From JBKEBQ01 sp047973225 (GTDB taxonomy: Bacteria; Bacillota_I; Bacilli_A; Erysipelotrichales; Erysipelotrichaceae), in NCBI GenBank assembly GCA_047973225.1, contig JBKEBQ010000017.1, forward strand, positions 1-64,000: DNA of 64,000 bases, written 5' to 3'. The notes beneath the pieces were generated by a model that searched no databases, was not told where the DNA came from, and saw only the letters and a list, made by a program, of their open reading frames with translations. A program made the position numbers and the translations under genes. Shown here in pieces: positions 51,685 through 61,080 of this stretch. How positions within the stretch are numbered: position 1 is the stretch's first letter; the number at the start of each line of letters is the position of its first letter.

Positions 51685-52164
51685 ATGAAAAATAAAGATA
51701 GAGGGGTTCTGCAAATCGTACTTTTCATTTTTTTAAGTTTTAGTATGCTGGTATCGTGTGCAGCAAATAAAGAGGAAGAATCCAAAACGGACTTAAGCGT
51801 TTGTCTAAAACAAATCGAAGATACGCATAATTTAAAAATAATGAGTGAAATAAAATTGAAAGCAAAAAATGATGAACTTATGTTTTTTCAACAAGTGACG
51901 AGTGCAAAGTTTAAGAAAGAATTATTACAGGCATACATAAAACAAGGGTATCAAAAGGAATTAGAAAAAAGTGCAAGAATAAAATCAAAAGAGGACAAAG
52001 ACGATTGGAAATATTTTTATCGTATCGATGAAGAAAAAAGCACGGTTAAAGAATATAGTGAAAAGATATTCCCAAAAGAAAAGCAACGAAAAGAAGAATA
52101 TGATTCTTTAAAAAAAACAATCAAGCATTTAAAAAAGGAAGGCTATTCTTGTAAAAAGAAATAA
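51685..52164 (+). CDS. Small lipoprotein of unknown function
   Basis: A 159-residue protein with a lipoprotein signal (IFLSFSMLVSC, lipobox cysteine 26). A highly charged helical body follows, with about one third Lys plus Glu and a KKTIKHLKKEGYSCKKK end. No family is recognised. It lies between the rpsR terminator and gdpP, with its own promoter immediately before the ATG. A short AAAGC-GC hairpin near the stop may end the transcript. Confidence 0.65.
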   Translation: MKNKDRGVLQIVLFIFLSFSMLVSCAANKEEESKTDLSVCLKQIEDTHNLKIMSEIKLKAKNDELMFFQQVTSAKFKKELLQAYIKQGYQKELEKSARIKSKEDKDDWKYFYRIDEEKSTVKEYSEKIFPKEKQRKEEYDSLKKTIKHLKKEGYSCKKK

Positions 52165-52446
52165 AGCTTTCGCTTTTTATAATGAGAAGAAATGATAAAA
52201 TAAGAAAATCAAGCGTGTTTAAAAAAAGAAGCAGTTATCAATAGCAAGAGCTGGTGTTATGTATGTGTAGTGGATATAAAACAATGCAAATTTTTAAAAA
52301 TTTCAAGGCGTTTGAAGTTTCTATACGTTTTTCTGTGGGCGAAAGTGGTATAATACAAGTAGTTTATTTTTGTGAAAGATAAAAAGATCAATCGAATATG
52401 CAACAGAGATATATGTAATTATGTTGTGTTGTTAAGGAGGGATTGT

Positions 52447-54423
52447 ATGAAATTTATGGAAGGACTTAAAGTACAAGTAGGGACGATTGTACTGTTGGAG
52501 CTTGTCGTCATTATTTTGCTTGCGGTATTGGGGTTTCAAAACACAGCAATTGCTGTTTTATTATCTTTAATTGTGAATGTGACCTTGGTGTTTTGGATAT
52601 TGTTTGTTTTCCAAAAACATAAAGAAGATGAAGCCTTAGAAGTAGCTAGAGTATTGGGGAAAGAAACCAAGGAAGCATTCTCTTTTGGGGAGGTTGGAAT
52701 TATTATTTACAACGAACAATATGAAGTTAGTTGGGTTAGTAGCTTTTTAGTGGAGCGTCATTTTGCTTGTGTTGGAAAAAAAGTATCTACGGTCTTTACA
52801 GATGTCGAGGAATTGTTTCAAGGAGAAGTAGATGTTGCAGAGAGTGTGCTTGATGGGAAAGTTTATGAAATCGCAAACAACACTGAAGCAAGAGTGATTT
52901 TCGTGAAAGATATTACTAAATTTTCAACCATACATAAACAATTTGAAGATGAATCTTTAGTCGTAGGAATGGTGCATATGGACAATTATGCAGATGTGCA
53001 AACTTTTGAAGATGAAGCAACGATTACCGCAGTGAATTTAAATTTGCGACAACCCATTGTAGATTGGGCGCAAGCCAAGGGAATTGTCATTCGAAGATTA
53101 CGCAGTGATCGTTTCTTTTTGGTATTGAATGAAGAAATTTACGAAACATTAGTAGCAGAAAAGTTCGATATTCTCACTAAGACCAAAACGCGTGCTGAAG
53201 AAATAGAAGTCAATGTTACATTATCCATGTCTTTCGCACGTGGGCATGTGGAACTTGCAGAGCTAGATAAGAGTGCAAATGATTTAGTAGAGTTGGCACA
53301 GAGTCGTGGAGGCGATCAAATTGCGGTAAAACACAGCGATGGAGATGTTGAATTTTACGGTGGAAACAGTGAGGCTACAGCAACAAGAAGTCGTGTTCGG
53401 GTAAGAGTCATGGCGCAAACATTTAAAGAAGTTGTTATGGAAAGTGATCAAATTTTTTTAAGTGGTCATAAAGAAATGGACTTTGATTGCATGGGGGCAA
53501 ATCTGGCCATTTCCAGACTTGTGCAATCCTATGGAAAAGAAGTGTATATTGTTTCAAAAAGTGGTGGTATTGAAAAACAATTAGAAGCAGCGATGAAAAA
53601 TTTTGAAATAGATTTACAACAAAGACATCAATTTATTAGTGATGAAGAAGCATTGAAGTTAAGAAATAAAAATGATCTTTTCATTGCCCTAGATTATCAC
53701 AATCCTGAGCATACCAATGCACCCAAATTGTTAGAAAAAATTGATCGTAGTATTGTGCTTGATCATCATCGTCGAGGTGAGGGCTTCATCAATAAACCGT
53801 TATTGGTGTATCTAGAATCCAGTGCGAGCTCATCATGTGAGTTGATTGGTGAAATGATAGCGTATCAGCCAGGTCATGTTGAAATTAGTGAAGCTGAAGC
53901 AACGATTATGTATTTGGGGATTTTAATTGATACCAATCATTTTAAAATGCGTACAGGATTTCGTACATTTGAAGCTTGTGCACAATTGCGTAAGTGGGGT
54001 GTGAATACCGGAGAAGCAGAGAATTTTGTGAAAGAAGATTATGGTGAATTTGAATCTAAGGTAAATGTTCTCAAATATAGCGAAGTATACCATGATGATA
54101 TTATGATTGCTTGTGTGGAAAGTGAAAATGTATTATCCAGATCCTTGATGTCGATGAGTGCAGATCGAATGCTCAGTATCAAGGATATGGAAGCATCCTT
54201 TGTGATTGCCCGCATTTCAGAAACGGAAGTTGGGATTTCGGCTCGCAGTCGTGGGGAAATTAATGTACAAGTAATTATGGAGGCATTACAAGGTGGTGGG
54301 CACTTTAGTGCAGCAGCCACACAAATAGAAAATAAAACAATACAAGAAGTAAAAGCGTTGTTGCAAAAAACGCTTGATGAATACTTGGAGGAGGATGAAG
54401 TCAATGAAAGTGATATTGCTTAA
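52447..54423 (+). CDS. gdpP: Cyclic-di-AMP phosphodiesterase GdpP
   Basis: Membrane-bound enzyme that hydrolyses c-di-AMP, affecting osmotic and cell wall balance. Two N-terminal helices (about 12-60), then a PAS-like domain, a degenerate GGDEF domain (around 180-300), and the DHH/DHHA1 part with SGHKEMDFDCMGAN, DYHNPEHTN, LDHHRRGEGF and GGGHFSAAATQ. The metal-binding Asp and His residues are all present. Length 658 is normal. TTAAGGAGGGATTGT decides the start at 52447; the frame opens at 52372. It overlaps rplI by 20 bases, as in Bacillus (yybT-rplI). Confidence 0.95.
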   Translation: MKFMEGLKVQVGTIVLLELVVIILLAVLGFQNTAIAVLLSLIVNVTLVFWILFVFQKHKEDEALEVARVLGKETKEAFSFGEVGIIIYNEQYEVSWVSSFLVERHFACVGKKVSTVFTDVEELFQGEVDVAESVLDGKVYEIANNTEARVIFVKDITKFSTIHKQFEDESLVVGMVHMDNYADVQTFEDEATITAVNLNLRQPIVDWAQAKGIVIRRLRSDRFFLVLNEEIYETLVAEKFDILTKTKTRAEEIEVNVTLSMSFARGHVELAELDKSANDLVELAQSRGGDQIAVKHSDGDVEFYGGNSEATATRSRVRVRVMAQTFKEVVMESDQIFLSGHKEMDFDCMGANLAISRLVQSYGKEVYIVSKSGGIEKQLEAAMKNFEIDLQQRHQFISDEEALKLRNKNDLFIALDYHNPEHTNAPKLLEKIDRSIVLDHHRRGEGFINKPLLVYLESSASSSCELIGEMIAYQPGHVEISEAEATIMYLGILIDTNHFKMRTGFRTFEACAQLRKWGVNTGEAENFVKEDYGEFESKVNVLKYSEVYHDDIMIACVESENVLSRSLMSMSADRMLSIKDMEASFVIARISETEVGISARSRGEINVQVIMEALQGGGHFSAAATQIENKTIQEVKALLQKTLDEYLEEDEVNESDIA

Positions 54424-54856
54424 GGATGTTAAAAACGTTGGGAAACAAGGCGAAACTGTTGAAGTTGCAGCAGGATATGGAAGAAATTTTTTAATTGCAA
54501 AAGGATTTGCTGTTGCTGAAACACAGCGTAGTAAAGAAATTTTATCAAATCAAAAAGCTGATGCCAAAGCACAGGCGAAACAAGCAGAGAAAGTAGCAGA
54601 GGATTTGAAAGCAACATTGAAGAAATCAATTGTTGAATATAGCGTAAAAGTGGGAGCAGGAGGGCGTGTATTTGGGGGTGTTTCCAGCAAACAAATTGTT
54701 GAAGGTTTAAAGAAGCAACATAACATTATCATTGATAAACACAAGCTAATTGATAGCTCCCCTATTTCTTCATTAGGAACAACGATTGTCAAAATTGACT
54801 TGTATAAAAATAAAGTTATCGGTGAGATTTTCGTGCATCTCAGTGAGAGCAAATAG
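54404..54856 (+). CDS. rplI: 50S ribosomal protein L9
   Basis: Binds domain V of 23S rRNA; long two-domain protein. The N-terminal domain reads MKVILLKDVKNVGKQGE, then GYGRNFLIAKGFA, followed by the connecting helix (residues 40-75) and a C-terminal domain with GGRVFGGVSSKQI. Length 150 is normal. GGAGGAGG before the ATG lies inside the end of gdpP. The one-base gap to dnaB completes the gdpP-rplI-dnaB order. Confidence 0.96.
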   Translation: MKVILLKDVKNVGKQGETVEVAAGYGRNFLIAKGFAVAETQRSKEILSNQKADAKAQAKQAEKVAEDLKATLKKSIVEYSVKVGAGGRVFGGVSSKQIVEGLKKQHNIIIDKHKLIDSSPISSLGTTIVKIDLYKNKVIGEIFVHLSESK

Positions 54857-54857
54857 T

Positions 54858-56249
54858 ATGGCACGAGCATTACCACATAATGTGGAAGCGGAACAATCGA
54901 TTTTAGGAGCGCTTCTTATTTATCCGAGTGTATCGAAAACGGTTTTTGAACAAGCGTTAGATGAAAGTGATTTTTTTATGGAACATCATCGTCATATTTT
55001 TGCATCGATGATGCAGTTGATTGAAGCAGGAAAACCCATTGATGCGACCACGATTGTCGCAAAACTGCAAGATAGTGAACAGCTTGCTTTGGTTGGTGGG
55101 GCAGAGTATATCTTAGCTCTGAGTGATAGTGCGGTTACCAGCGCTAATGTGAATTATTATATAGAAATTGTAAAAGATAAAGCGGATGCAAGACGTTTGA
55201 TTATGATATCAGAAGCCATTGCCGAAACAGGATTTGATACGAACAACTCTTTAGAGGAGTTATTGGATGATGCCGAAAGTAAAATTTTGAGTATCACAAG
55301 AAACCGTAGAGTTACGGATTTTCGTTCCAGTCGTGATATTGCGACCAGTGTTATGAATGAGATTGATGAACTACAAAAATCAAAAGAAGGAATTACGGGA
55401 ATTAAAACTGGTTATGCGGAAATGGATCGCATGACCAATGGTTTACAACGTGGAGATTTGATTATTTTAGCAGCAAGACCATCCGTTGGAAAAACGGCAT
55501 TTGCGTTAAATTTAGCATTACGGAGTGCTTTGCATAATCGAAAAACAAGCAATGGAGCAATTGCGGTTTTTTCGCTAGAAATGCCATCCGAGCAATTGAT
55601 GAAACGTATTTTAAGTGCACAAAGTAAAGTGGAAGGAAATAAGTTACGAAATGGAAAACTACAAAATGACGAGACAAATCGTCTTTATGAAGCAGTAAAT
55701 AAAATAAAAGATTTAAAATTGTTTGTGGATGATACCAGTTCGATTCGCATTGGTGAAGTATTTTCAAAATGCCGAAAACTAGCGAGTGATCAAAATGGTT
55801 TAGACTTGGTGATTGTAGACTACTTACAGCTTATTCAAGGCAGTGGAAAACGCAGTAATGATAATCGTCAACAAGAAGTATCGGATATTTCAAGATCATT
55901 GAAAATTATGGCTCGTGATTTGAATTGCCCTGTTATTGCATTATCGCAGCTATCGCGTTCCGTTGAACAGCGGGCAGGGGATAAGCGTCCCATGCTTTCT
56001 GATCTAAGAGAATCGGGGTCGATTGAACAAGATGCAGATATTGTCTTATTTTTATATCGTGAGGATTATCACAATAAATCAGAAGAAGCAAGAAGTGAAA
56101 ATGCCGAAAAAGAAGTAGTACCAGTAGAAGTTTTAATGGAAAAACATCGTAATGGAGCAACGGGCTCTTTTACATTACAATTCGAGAAAAAAATCAATGC
56201 ATTTTATTCAGATGGAGAATATTATCATGATGGGGGAAGTAAATATTAA
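54858..56249 (+). CDS. dnaB: Replicative DNA helicase
   Basis: Hexameric helicase that unwinds DNA at the fork (called DnaC in Bacillus subtilis). The N-terminal domain begins PHNVEAEQSILGALL. The RecA-like domain has Walker A ARPSVGKTAFAL, VFSLEMPSEQLMKR, Walker B LVIVDYLQLIQG, and the arginine-finger region SDLRESGSIEQDAD. Length 463 and no intein. The frame opens earlier, but the domain begins at MARALPHN (54858). Its stop overlaps the next ATG by one base. Confidence 0.97.
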   Translation: MARALPHNVEAEQSILGALLIYPSVSKTVFEQALDESDFFMEHHRHIFASMMQLIEAGKPIDATTIVAKLQDSEQLALVGGAEYILALSDSAVTSANVNYYIEIVKDKADARRLIMISEAIAETGFDTNNSLEELLDDAESKILSITRNRRVTDFRSSRDIATSVMNEIDELQKSKEGITGIKTGYAEMDRMTNGLQRGDLIILAARPSVGKTAFALNLALRSALHNRKTSNGAIAVFSLEMPSEQLMKRILSAQSKVEGNKLRNGKLQNDETNRLYEAVNKIKDLKLFVDDTSSIRIGEVFSKCRKLASDQNGLDLVIVDYLQLIQGSGKRSNDNRQQEVSDISRSLKIMARDLNCPVIALSQLSRSVEQRAGDKRPMLSDLRESGSIEQDADIVLFLYREDYHNKSEEARSENAEKEVVPVEVLMEKHRNGATGSFTLQFEKKINAFYSDGEYYHDGGSKY

Positions 56250-56998
56250 TGTTGAAGTTTTTTTTATTGGCAAGTGGCTCTAAGGGAAATAGCTGTATTG
56301 TGGAAGATGAACATACATCGATTGTGATTGATTGTGGAGGACCCAAACGATATTTAATGGATTGTTTTTCAAAAATTACGTATGACCATTCCAAAACTAA
56401 GGCACTGTTCATTACCCATGAACATAAAGATCATATTGAAAGATTGAAGATGTTTGATAATATTCCAACCTATGCCATGTGTTCACTTCCCATCAAGCAT
56501 TACAATAAAGTGAATGCATACGATACGATAGCGATAGACACCCTTGCAATACGTGTGATTCCCACTTCACATGATACAAAAGACTCTTGTGGATTTGTGG
56601 TTACAAGTAAGCAAGAAAAACTTGTATATATGACAGATACAGGATATATTAGTGATGAAATTAAGCCTTACCTTATAAATGCTGATTTTTATGTTTTTGA
56701 AAGTAACCATGACCTTGAAATGTTGATGAAGACAGATCGCCCTGCGTTTATCAAACAAAGAATTGCTAGCGATGCAGGGCATTTGTGTAATGAGGATAGC
56801 GCAAAAGCATTGAGTGAGTTGGTTGGCGAGAATACCAAAGAAATTGTATTGGCGCATATTAGTGAAGCGGGAAACAGTAAATCATTGGCAATGCAAACGC
56901 TACAACAAGCGTTTCAACGCCAACAGATCAATTATGAACATATTCGCATGATTGCCGCATCGCAATTTGAGATTGTGTTTGGAGGAAAGCAACAATAG
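56249..56998 (+). CDS. Metallo-beta-lactamase-fold hydrolase, WalJ/YycJ-like
   Basis: A 249-residue protein with the N-terminus FLLASGSKGNSCIVE and the zinc motif THEHKDHIERL (HxHxDH), then TDTGYISDEI and AGHLCNEDSAKAL. This is the YycJ/WalJ group, linked in Bacillota with the WalRK cell-wall regulon and DNA repair fidelity. Here it sits behind dnaB rather than in a walRK operon. The ATG shares a base with the dnaB stop (TAATG). Confidence 0.88.
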   Translation: MLKFFLLASGSKGNSCIVEDEHTSIVIDCGGPKRYLMDCFSKITYDHSKTKALFITHEHKDHIERLKMFDNIPTYAMCSLPIKHYNKVNAYDTIAIDTLAIRVIPTSHDTKDSCGFVVTSKQEKLVYMTDTGYISDEIKPYLINADFYVFESNHDLEMLMKTDRPAFIKQRIASDAGHLCNEDSAKALSELVGENTKEIVLAHISEAGNSKSLAMQTLQQAFQRQQINYEHIRMIAASQFEIVFGGKQQ

Positions 56999-57020
56999 AA
57001 GTTTAAACAACTTCTTTTTT
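56997..57020 (+). terminator. Terminator of the gdpP-rplI-dnaB-walJ unit
   Basis: AGAAGTT and AACTTCT pair around a five-base loop, then a T run; the stem begins in the stop codon. Confidence 0.75.
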
Positions 57021-57125
57021 GTCTAAATAGTTAGTTGAGCATAACTTTTGTACTGCATAATTCTTAGTGGTAGTCTTAAGCATATACACATGGAAAACCA
57101 CATGTGAAAAAAAGGAGAAATGAAC

Positions 57126-57737
57126 ATGAGTTATATATTGAAAGATTTACCATATGCATATTCTGCGTTAGAACCATATATTGATGAACAAACGATGAGG
57201 ATTCATCATGATAAACATCATCAAGGATATGTTAATAACCTAAATGCGATTGTAGAAAAACATCCGTCTTTTTTTGAAGGAAAAGAAATCGAGGAAGTCT
57301 TAAAGAACATTGATACACTTCCAGAAGATATCCGCTCAATTGTCAAAAATAATGGAGGAGGACATGCCAATCATACTTTGTTTTGGGAGGGCTTAAGCGA
57401 AGAGAAACAAGCAGTAGAGGGGGAAGTTATTGATGCTATTATCAAAACGTTCACATCGTTTGAAGCATTTAAAGAAGCATTCGCTAAAGCGGCAACCACC
57501 CGCTTTGGTTCTGGTTGGGCATGGCTTGTCTTACAAGGGGACACGCTAGAAATCGTTTCTACCGCAAACCAAGATTCACCATTAAGTGATGGGAAAATTC
57601 CTTTATTGGCACTTGATGTGTGGGAACACGCATATTATTTGAAATACCAAAACCTTCGTGGTGATTATATTACAGCATTCTGGAATATTGTCAATTGGCA
57701 GGAAGTGAATCGTCGTTATCTACAGTATAAAAAATAA
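57126..57737 (+). CDS. sodA: Superoxide dismutase (Mn/Fe family)
   Basis: Converts superoxide to oxygen and hydrogen peroxide in the cytoplasm. All four metal ligands are visible: His27 (RIHHDKHH), His83 (GGHANHTLFW), Asp164 and His168 (DVWEHAYY). Length 203. Mn versus Fe preference cannot be told reliably. Two in-frame ATGs exist; AAAAGGAG eight bases before 57126 favours the second. It has its own promoter region (57021-57119). Its presence suggests some oxygen exposure in an otherwise anaerobic-looking genome. Confidence 0.95.
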   Translation: MSYILKDLPYAYSALEPYIDEQTMRIHHDKHHQGYVNNLNAIVEKHPSFFEGKEIEEVLKNIDTLPEDIRSIVKNNGGGHANHTLFWEGLSEEKQAVEGEVIDAIIKTFTSFEAFKEAFAKAATTRFGSGWAWLVLQGDTLEIVSTANQDSPLSDGKIPLLALDVWEHAYYLKYQNLRGDYITAFWNIVNWQEVNRRYLQYKK

Positions 57738-57816
57738 TCCAAGTGAAGCACTGCTGTTTATGCAAAGTGGTGAATGACAAAAGAGGTATTTATATGTTGT
57801 GCTTGCCACAATTCTT

Positions 57817-57845
57817 TTGATGAATGTGAAGGTCTTTGTTATAAT
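57817..57845 (+). promoter_or_regulatory. Promoter of rlmH, leaderless start
   Basis: TTGATG (57817-57822), a 17-base spacer and the extended -10 TGTTATAAT (57837-57845). The ATG lies at 57852, six bases after the -10, with no ribosome binding site. Confidence 0.7.
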
Positions 57846-57851
57846 ACAGCT

Positions 57852-58328
57852 ATGATAAAAGTAATTAGCGTTGGCAAAGTGAAGGACAAGGCTCTACAAA
57901 CATTGTGCAACGAATATGTAAAAAGAATGCAACCCTATCAAAAACTGGATCTTGTTGAAGTGAAGGATGAAAGCATCCCCCAAAATGTTTCTATAAAACA
58001 AGCGCAACAAATCAAAGATAAAGAAGGCAATGCAGTGCTTGCGAAGGTGAAAGAGACAGATTATGTTATTTTGTTAGATTTACATGGGCAATCATGTAGT
58101 AGCGAGGAATTTGCGAAAAAATTAGCAGACATTCAAACCTATCAAAGTGCCAATATCATCTTTATTATTGGCGGTAGTTTAGGGGTATCGGATGCGCTTG
58201 TGGCACGGGCAAATTATCGTCTTCAATTGTCAAAGATGACCTTTTTACATCAAATGAGTAAATATATTTTATTGGAACAAATATATAGGGCGTACAAGAT
58301 TATGAATCGTGAAACTTATCATAAATAA
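57852..58328 (+). CDS. rlmH: 23S rRNA pseudouridine-1915 N3-methyltransferase
   Basis: SPOUT-class enzyme methylating the pseudouridine at position 1915 of helix 69 in 70S ribosomes. The 158 residues show IKVISVGKVKDKAL, YVILLDLHGQSCSSEEFA, the knot loop FIIGGSLGVSDAL and the end EQIYRAYKIMNRETYHK, all canonical. The frame opens at 57774, but that part encodes no family sequence, so MIKVISVG at 57852 is the start. It therefore lacks a ribosome binding site. Confidence 0.96.
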   Translation: MIKVISVGKVKDKALQTLCNEYVKRMQPYQKLDLVEVKDESIPQNVSIKQAQQIKDKEGNAVLAKVKETDYVILLDLHGQSCSSEEFAKKLADIQTYQSANIIFIIGGSLGVSDALVARANYRLQLSKMTFLHQMSKYILLEQIYRAYKIMNRETYHK

Positions 58329-58713
58329 ATAGTTTTTGTTGAAGAAGGATTGCGTACGTAAAAAATGTTAGATAATATAGTAGAAGTGGAAAAGAGATGG
58401 TTGAATACTATCTCTTTTAAAATAATTTTCATTTTGCGTTATTAAATGTATATAGGGAAATGAATAGATTGGTTTATTGGTGCATCGTTTGTGAAAGATA
58501 GAGTATGTAAATAAAAGTTTGTTAATGGTTTTTGAAAGTTGAAGGTAACGAATAAAGTTATGAATCTTGTTTACAAATATGTAAATTTTGTTTGAAAGAA
58601 GCATATAGAAGCAAAAAAAGGTTTTAAGTAGTAAATAAACATTGTAAGTGGTTTCGAATTGTTGTAGAATATGAGTGTTAGACAAAGATTGTCATGATAT
58701 CAGGAGGAAAAAT
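58329..58713. other. Intergenic stretch, terminator and ptsH promoter, no gene seen
   Basis: A terminator-like hairpin, AAAAGAGAT with ATCTCTTTT (58390-58418), lies 60 bases after rlmH. A promoter, TTGTAA (58642-58647), 17 bases, TAGAAT (58665-58670), precedes ptsH. Between them (58420-58640) no gene, RNA or repeat could be supported. Confidence 0.6.
58390..58420 (+). terminator. Terminator after rlmH
   Basis: AAAAGAGAT and ATCTCTTTT form a nine-base stem with an 11-base loop and A/T ends. Confidence 0.6.
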
Positions 58714-58980
58714 ATGAAGCAAATTACAGTAACCGTAGTGGATCCAGTTGGATTACATGCTCGTCCTGCAACTGTTGCAGTTCATGCAGCAGGAAAATAC
58801 AAATGTGAAGTGAATATATCATTTGGCGGACGTGAAGTAAACATGAAATCAATTATGGGTGTTATGTCACTTGGAATCCCTACACAATCAGAAATTACAA
58901 TTTCTTGTAATGGAGAAGATGAAGACGCAGCATTGGCAGCGATTGAAGAAGTATTACGCACACAAAAAATTATTGGATAA
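58714..58980 (+). CDS. ptsH: Phosphocarrier protein HPr
   Basis: Carries phosphate from enzyme I to sugar-specific PTS enzymes and, phosphorylated on Ser, co-represses with CcpA. His15 is in VGLHARPAT and Ser46 in MKSIMGVMSLGI, so both the PTS and regulatory sites are present. Length 88. CAGGAGGAAAAAT before 58714 sets the start. ptsI does not follow; a terminator and pgcA do, so ptsH is monocistronic here. Confidence 0.96.
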   Translation: MKQITVTVVDPVGLHARPATVAVHAAGKYKCEVNISFGGREVNMKSIMGVMSLGIPTQSEITISCNGEDEDAALAAIEEVLRTQKIIG

Positions 58981-58995
58981 TACAATAAAAATGGC

Positions 58996-59023
58996 GAAGA
59001 GGTGGTTATATATCACCTCTTTC
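58996..59023 (+). terminator. Terminator after ptsH
   Basis: AAGAGGTG and CACCTCTT pair around a nine-base loop, followed by TCTTATTT. Confidence 0.7.
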
Positions 59024-59048
59024 TTATTTAGAAAAGAGGAAATAGAGT

Positions 59049-60740
59049 ATGTATCAAGATGAATTTAAACGATGGTTTATGCATGAAAACTTAGACAATG
59101 ATTTAAAAGAAGAAATGAACCACATGAGTGAAGATCAAAAACAAGATGCTTTTTACACGAACGTAGAATTTGGAACAGCAGGTATGCGAGGGCTTTTAGG
59201 CGCAGGAACAAATCGTATTAATGTGCATACGATTGCCAAAGCGAATACAGGATTTGCACGTTATATTGAACAAGCGGGAGAAAAGGCAAAACACAGAGGT
59301 GTGGCAATTGCCTATGATAATCGACATATGTCAAAAGAATTTGCGCTTGTATGTGCACAAGTGCTTGCAAAGCATGGAATTACTTCTTATGTTTTTACAA
59401 GTTTACGAGCAACGCCAGAATTGTCTTTTGCAGTACGCCATTTAGATTGTTTTGGAGGGATTGTGATTACGGCGTCACATAATCCAAAAGAGTATAATGG
59501 ATATAAATTATATGATGAAAAAGGATGTCAATTGATTCCGTCCCTCGCGGAGAAAGTCATCAACGAAGTGCTTGCTATTCAAGATGAATTAAAGATTAAT
59601 TGGCAAGTAGATAAACAACAAGAAGCTTGTATTCACTATATTGATGAGGAAGTAGATGAAGCATATTATCAAAAAGTATTGGCAATTCAGATGCAAACAA
59701 CAATCGATAAAAAAGATGTAAAGATTGTGTTTACGCCACAGCACGGAACAGCTAATGTACCGGTGCAAGAAGTATTTAAAAGAAGCGGTTATCACTATAT
59801 TCCAGTGCAAGAACAGTGTAGTGCAGATCCGAATTTCACCAATACCCTGACACCCAACCCAGAAGAAGCAGCATCTTATGAATTGGCTATTGCATATGCA
59901 AAAAAAGAACAGGCTGATATTGTGTTATCTTGTGATCCGGATGCAGATCGGATGGGGGTTGTCGTTTCACATGAGGGAAATTATCATTTGTTGACGGGGA
60001 ATCAAAGCGCGGCAATTTTAGTAGAATATATTTTATCACAACACATAAAAAACGACACCATGCCAGCGCATCCAGTTATGTTCAACACCGTAGTAACAGG
60101 TGACTTGGGTGAAATGATAGCAAGACATTATCAAGTTGATGTTGAAAAAACTTTAACTGGTTTTAAATTCATTGGCGAAAAAATTGCCAAGTATGAAAAA
60201 ACAAAGGAAAAACAATATGTATTTGGGTATGAAGAAAGCTATGGAAGTTTGGTTGCTCCCTTTGTAAGAGATAAAGATGCAGTACAAGCTTGTTTAATGC
60301 TAGCCGAAGCAAGTGCATATTACAAAAAACAAGGAAAAACATTGTATGATGTGTTGATCGATCTGTATCAACAACACGGTTTTTATGAAGAAACACAAGT
60401 TGCGATTTTTTTACAAGGGAAAGAAGGCGCTGAAAAAATTGCATCAATTATGAGCCAATTGCGTGAAGCAAAGCCAGCAGTAATTGCAGATTATCAGGTT
60501 GTATGTTGGGAAGACTATAAAACCTTAACAAAATTCGATAAGACAAAGGGAGTATTAGAAGGATTTGTGAAATCCAATGTTCTTAAATTTTATCTTGAGG
60601 AAGGTAGCTGGATTGCTATTCGTCCAAGTGGAACGGAACCAAAATGTAAGTTTTATTATTGTGTGAAGGGAAATTCCTTAGCGGATGCACATGAAAAAGC
60701 GAATCAAATGAAAAAATATATGGAAAAATATACCAACTGA
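59049..60740 (+). CDS. pgcA: Phosphoglucomutase (PgcA type)
   Basis: Long phosphohexomutase of 563 residues that interconverts glucose 6- and glucose 1-phosphate, feeding UDP-glucose and glycolipid synthesis. Motifs: EFGTAGMRGLLGAGTNRIN, the phosphoserine loop VITASHNPKEYNGYK, the metal loop SCDPDADRMGVV, the sugar loop GYEESYGSL, and the phosphate loop IRPSGTEPKCKFYY. The N-terminal extension (residues 1-40) is typical of PgcA/PGM2. AGAGGAAATAGAGT precedes the ATG. It is a different subfamily from the mutase at 39806. Confidence 0.95.
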   Translation: MYQDEFKRWFMHENLDNDLKEEMNHMSEDQKQDAFYTNVEFGTAGMRGLLGAGTNRINVHTIAKANTGFARYIEQAGEKAKHRGVAIAYDNRHMSKEFALVCAQVLAKHGITSYVFTSLRATPELSFAVRHLDCFGGIVITASHNPKEYNGYKLYDEKGCQLIPSLAEKVINEVLAIQDELKINWQVDKQQEACIHYIDEEVDEAYYQKVLAIQMQTTIDKKDVKIVFTPQHGTANVPVQEVFKRSGYHYIPVQEQCSADPNFTNTLTPNPEEAASYELAIAYAKKEQADIVLSCDPDADRMGVVVSHEGNYHLLTGNQSAAILVEYILSQHIKNDTMPAHPVMFNTVVTGDLGEMIARHYQVDVEKTLTGFKFIGEKIAKYEKTKEKQYVFGYEESYGSLVAPFVRDKDAVQACLMLAEASAYYKKQGKTLYDVLIDLYQQHGFYEETQVAIFLQGKEGAEKIASIMSQLREAKPAVIADYQVVCWEDYKTLTKFDKTKGVLEGFVKSNVLKFYLEEGSWIAIRPSGTEPKCKFYYCVKGNSLADAHEKANQMKKYMEKYTN

Positions 60741-61080
60741 AATTATGGATAATGTATCTAGATTAAAAAATATTGGTCTAGTATTATCCGGATACTGTAA
60801 TGATTGAAGAAATATAAAAAAAGAGAAAGAATCGAATTAGAGTCTTTCTCTTTTTTGAGAGGTTTATGACACAAAAATAACTACGCATTTGATATAATAG
60901 CATAGTGTTATAAGTGTTTTATGAAATAGGGTATGAAACAGTTTATGTTAGATCCTTTTTATATTGTGCAGTTGAGGATAAAAAATGTGAAAGTTTAGTG
61001 AAGTGAAGAGTATGGGTTAAGCTTTTAAAAAAAATATAGTATAATGTTCATTAGTGTTAAAAACAATGTGAGGTAAGGCA
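60741..61080. other. Intergenic stretch with terminator and ctpA promoter, no gene seen
   Basis: Contains the terminator at 60816-60856 and, near 61033-61046, TATAGTATAAT about 40 bases before the ctpA start. The rest (60860-61020) shows no supportable feature. Confidence 0.55.
60816..60856 (+). terminator. Strong terminator after pgcA
   Basis: AAAAAAAGAGAAAGA pairs with TCTTTCTCTTTTTT (14-15 bases) around a 12-base loop. Confidence 0.85.
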
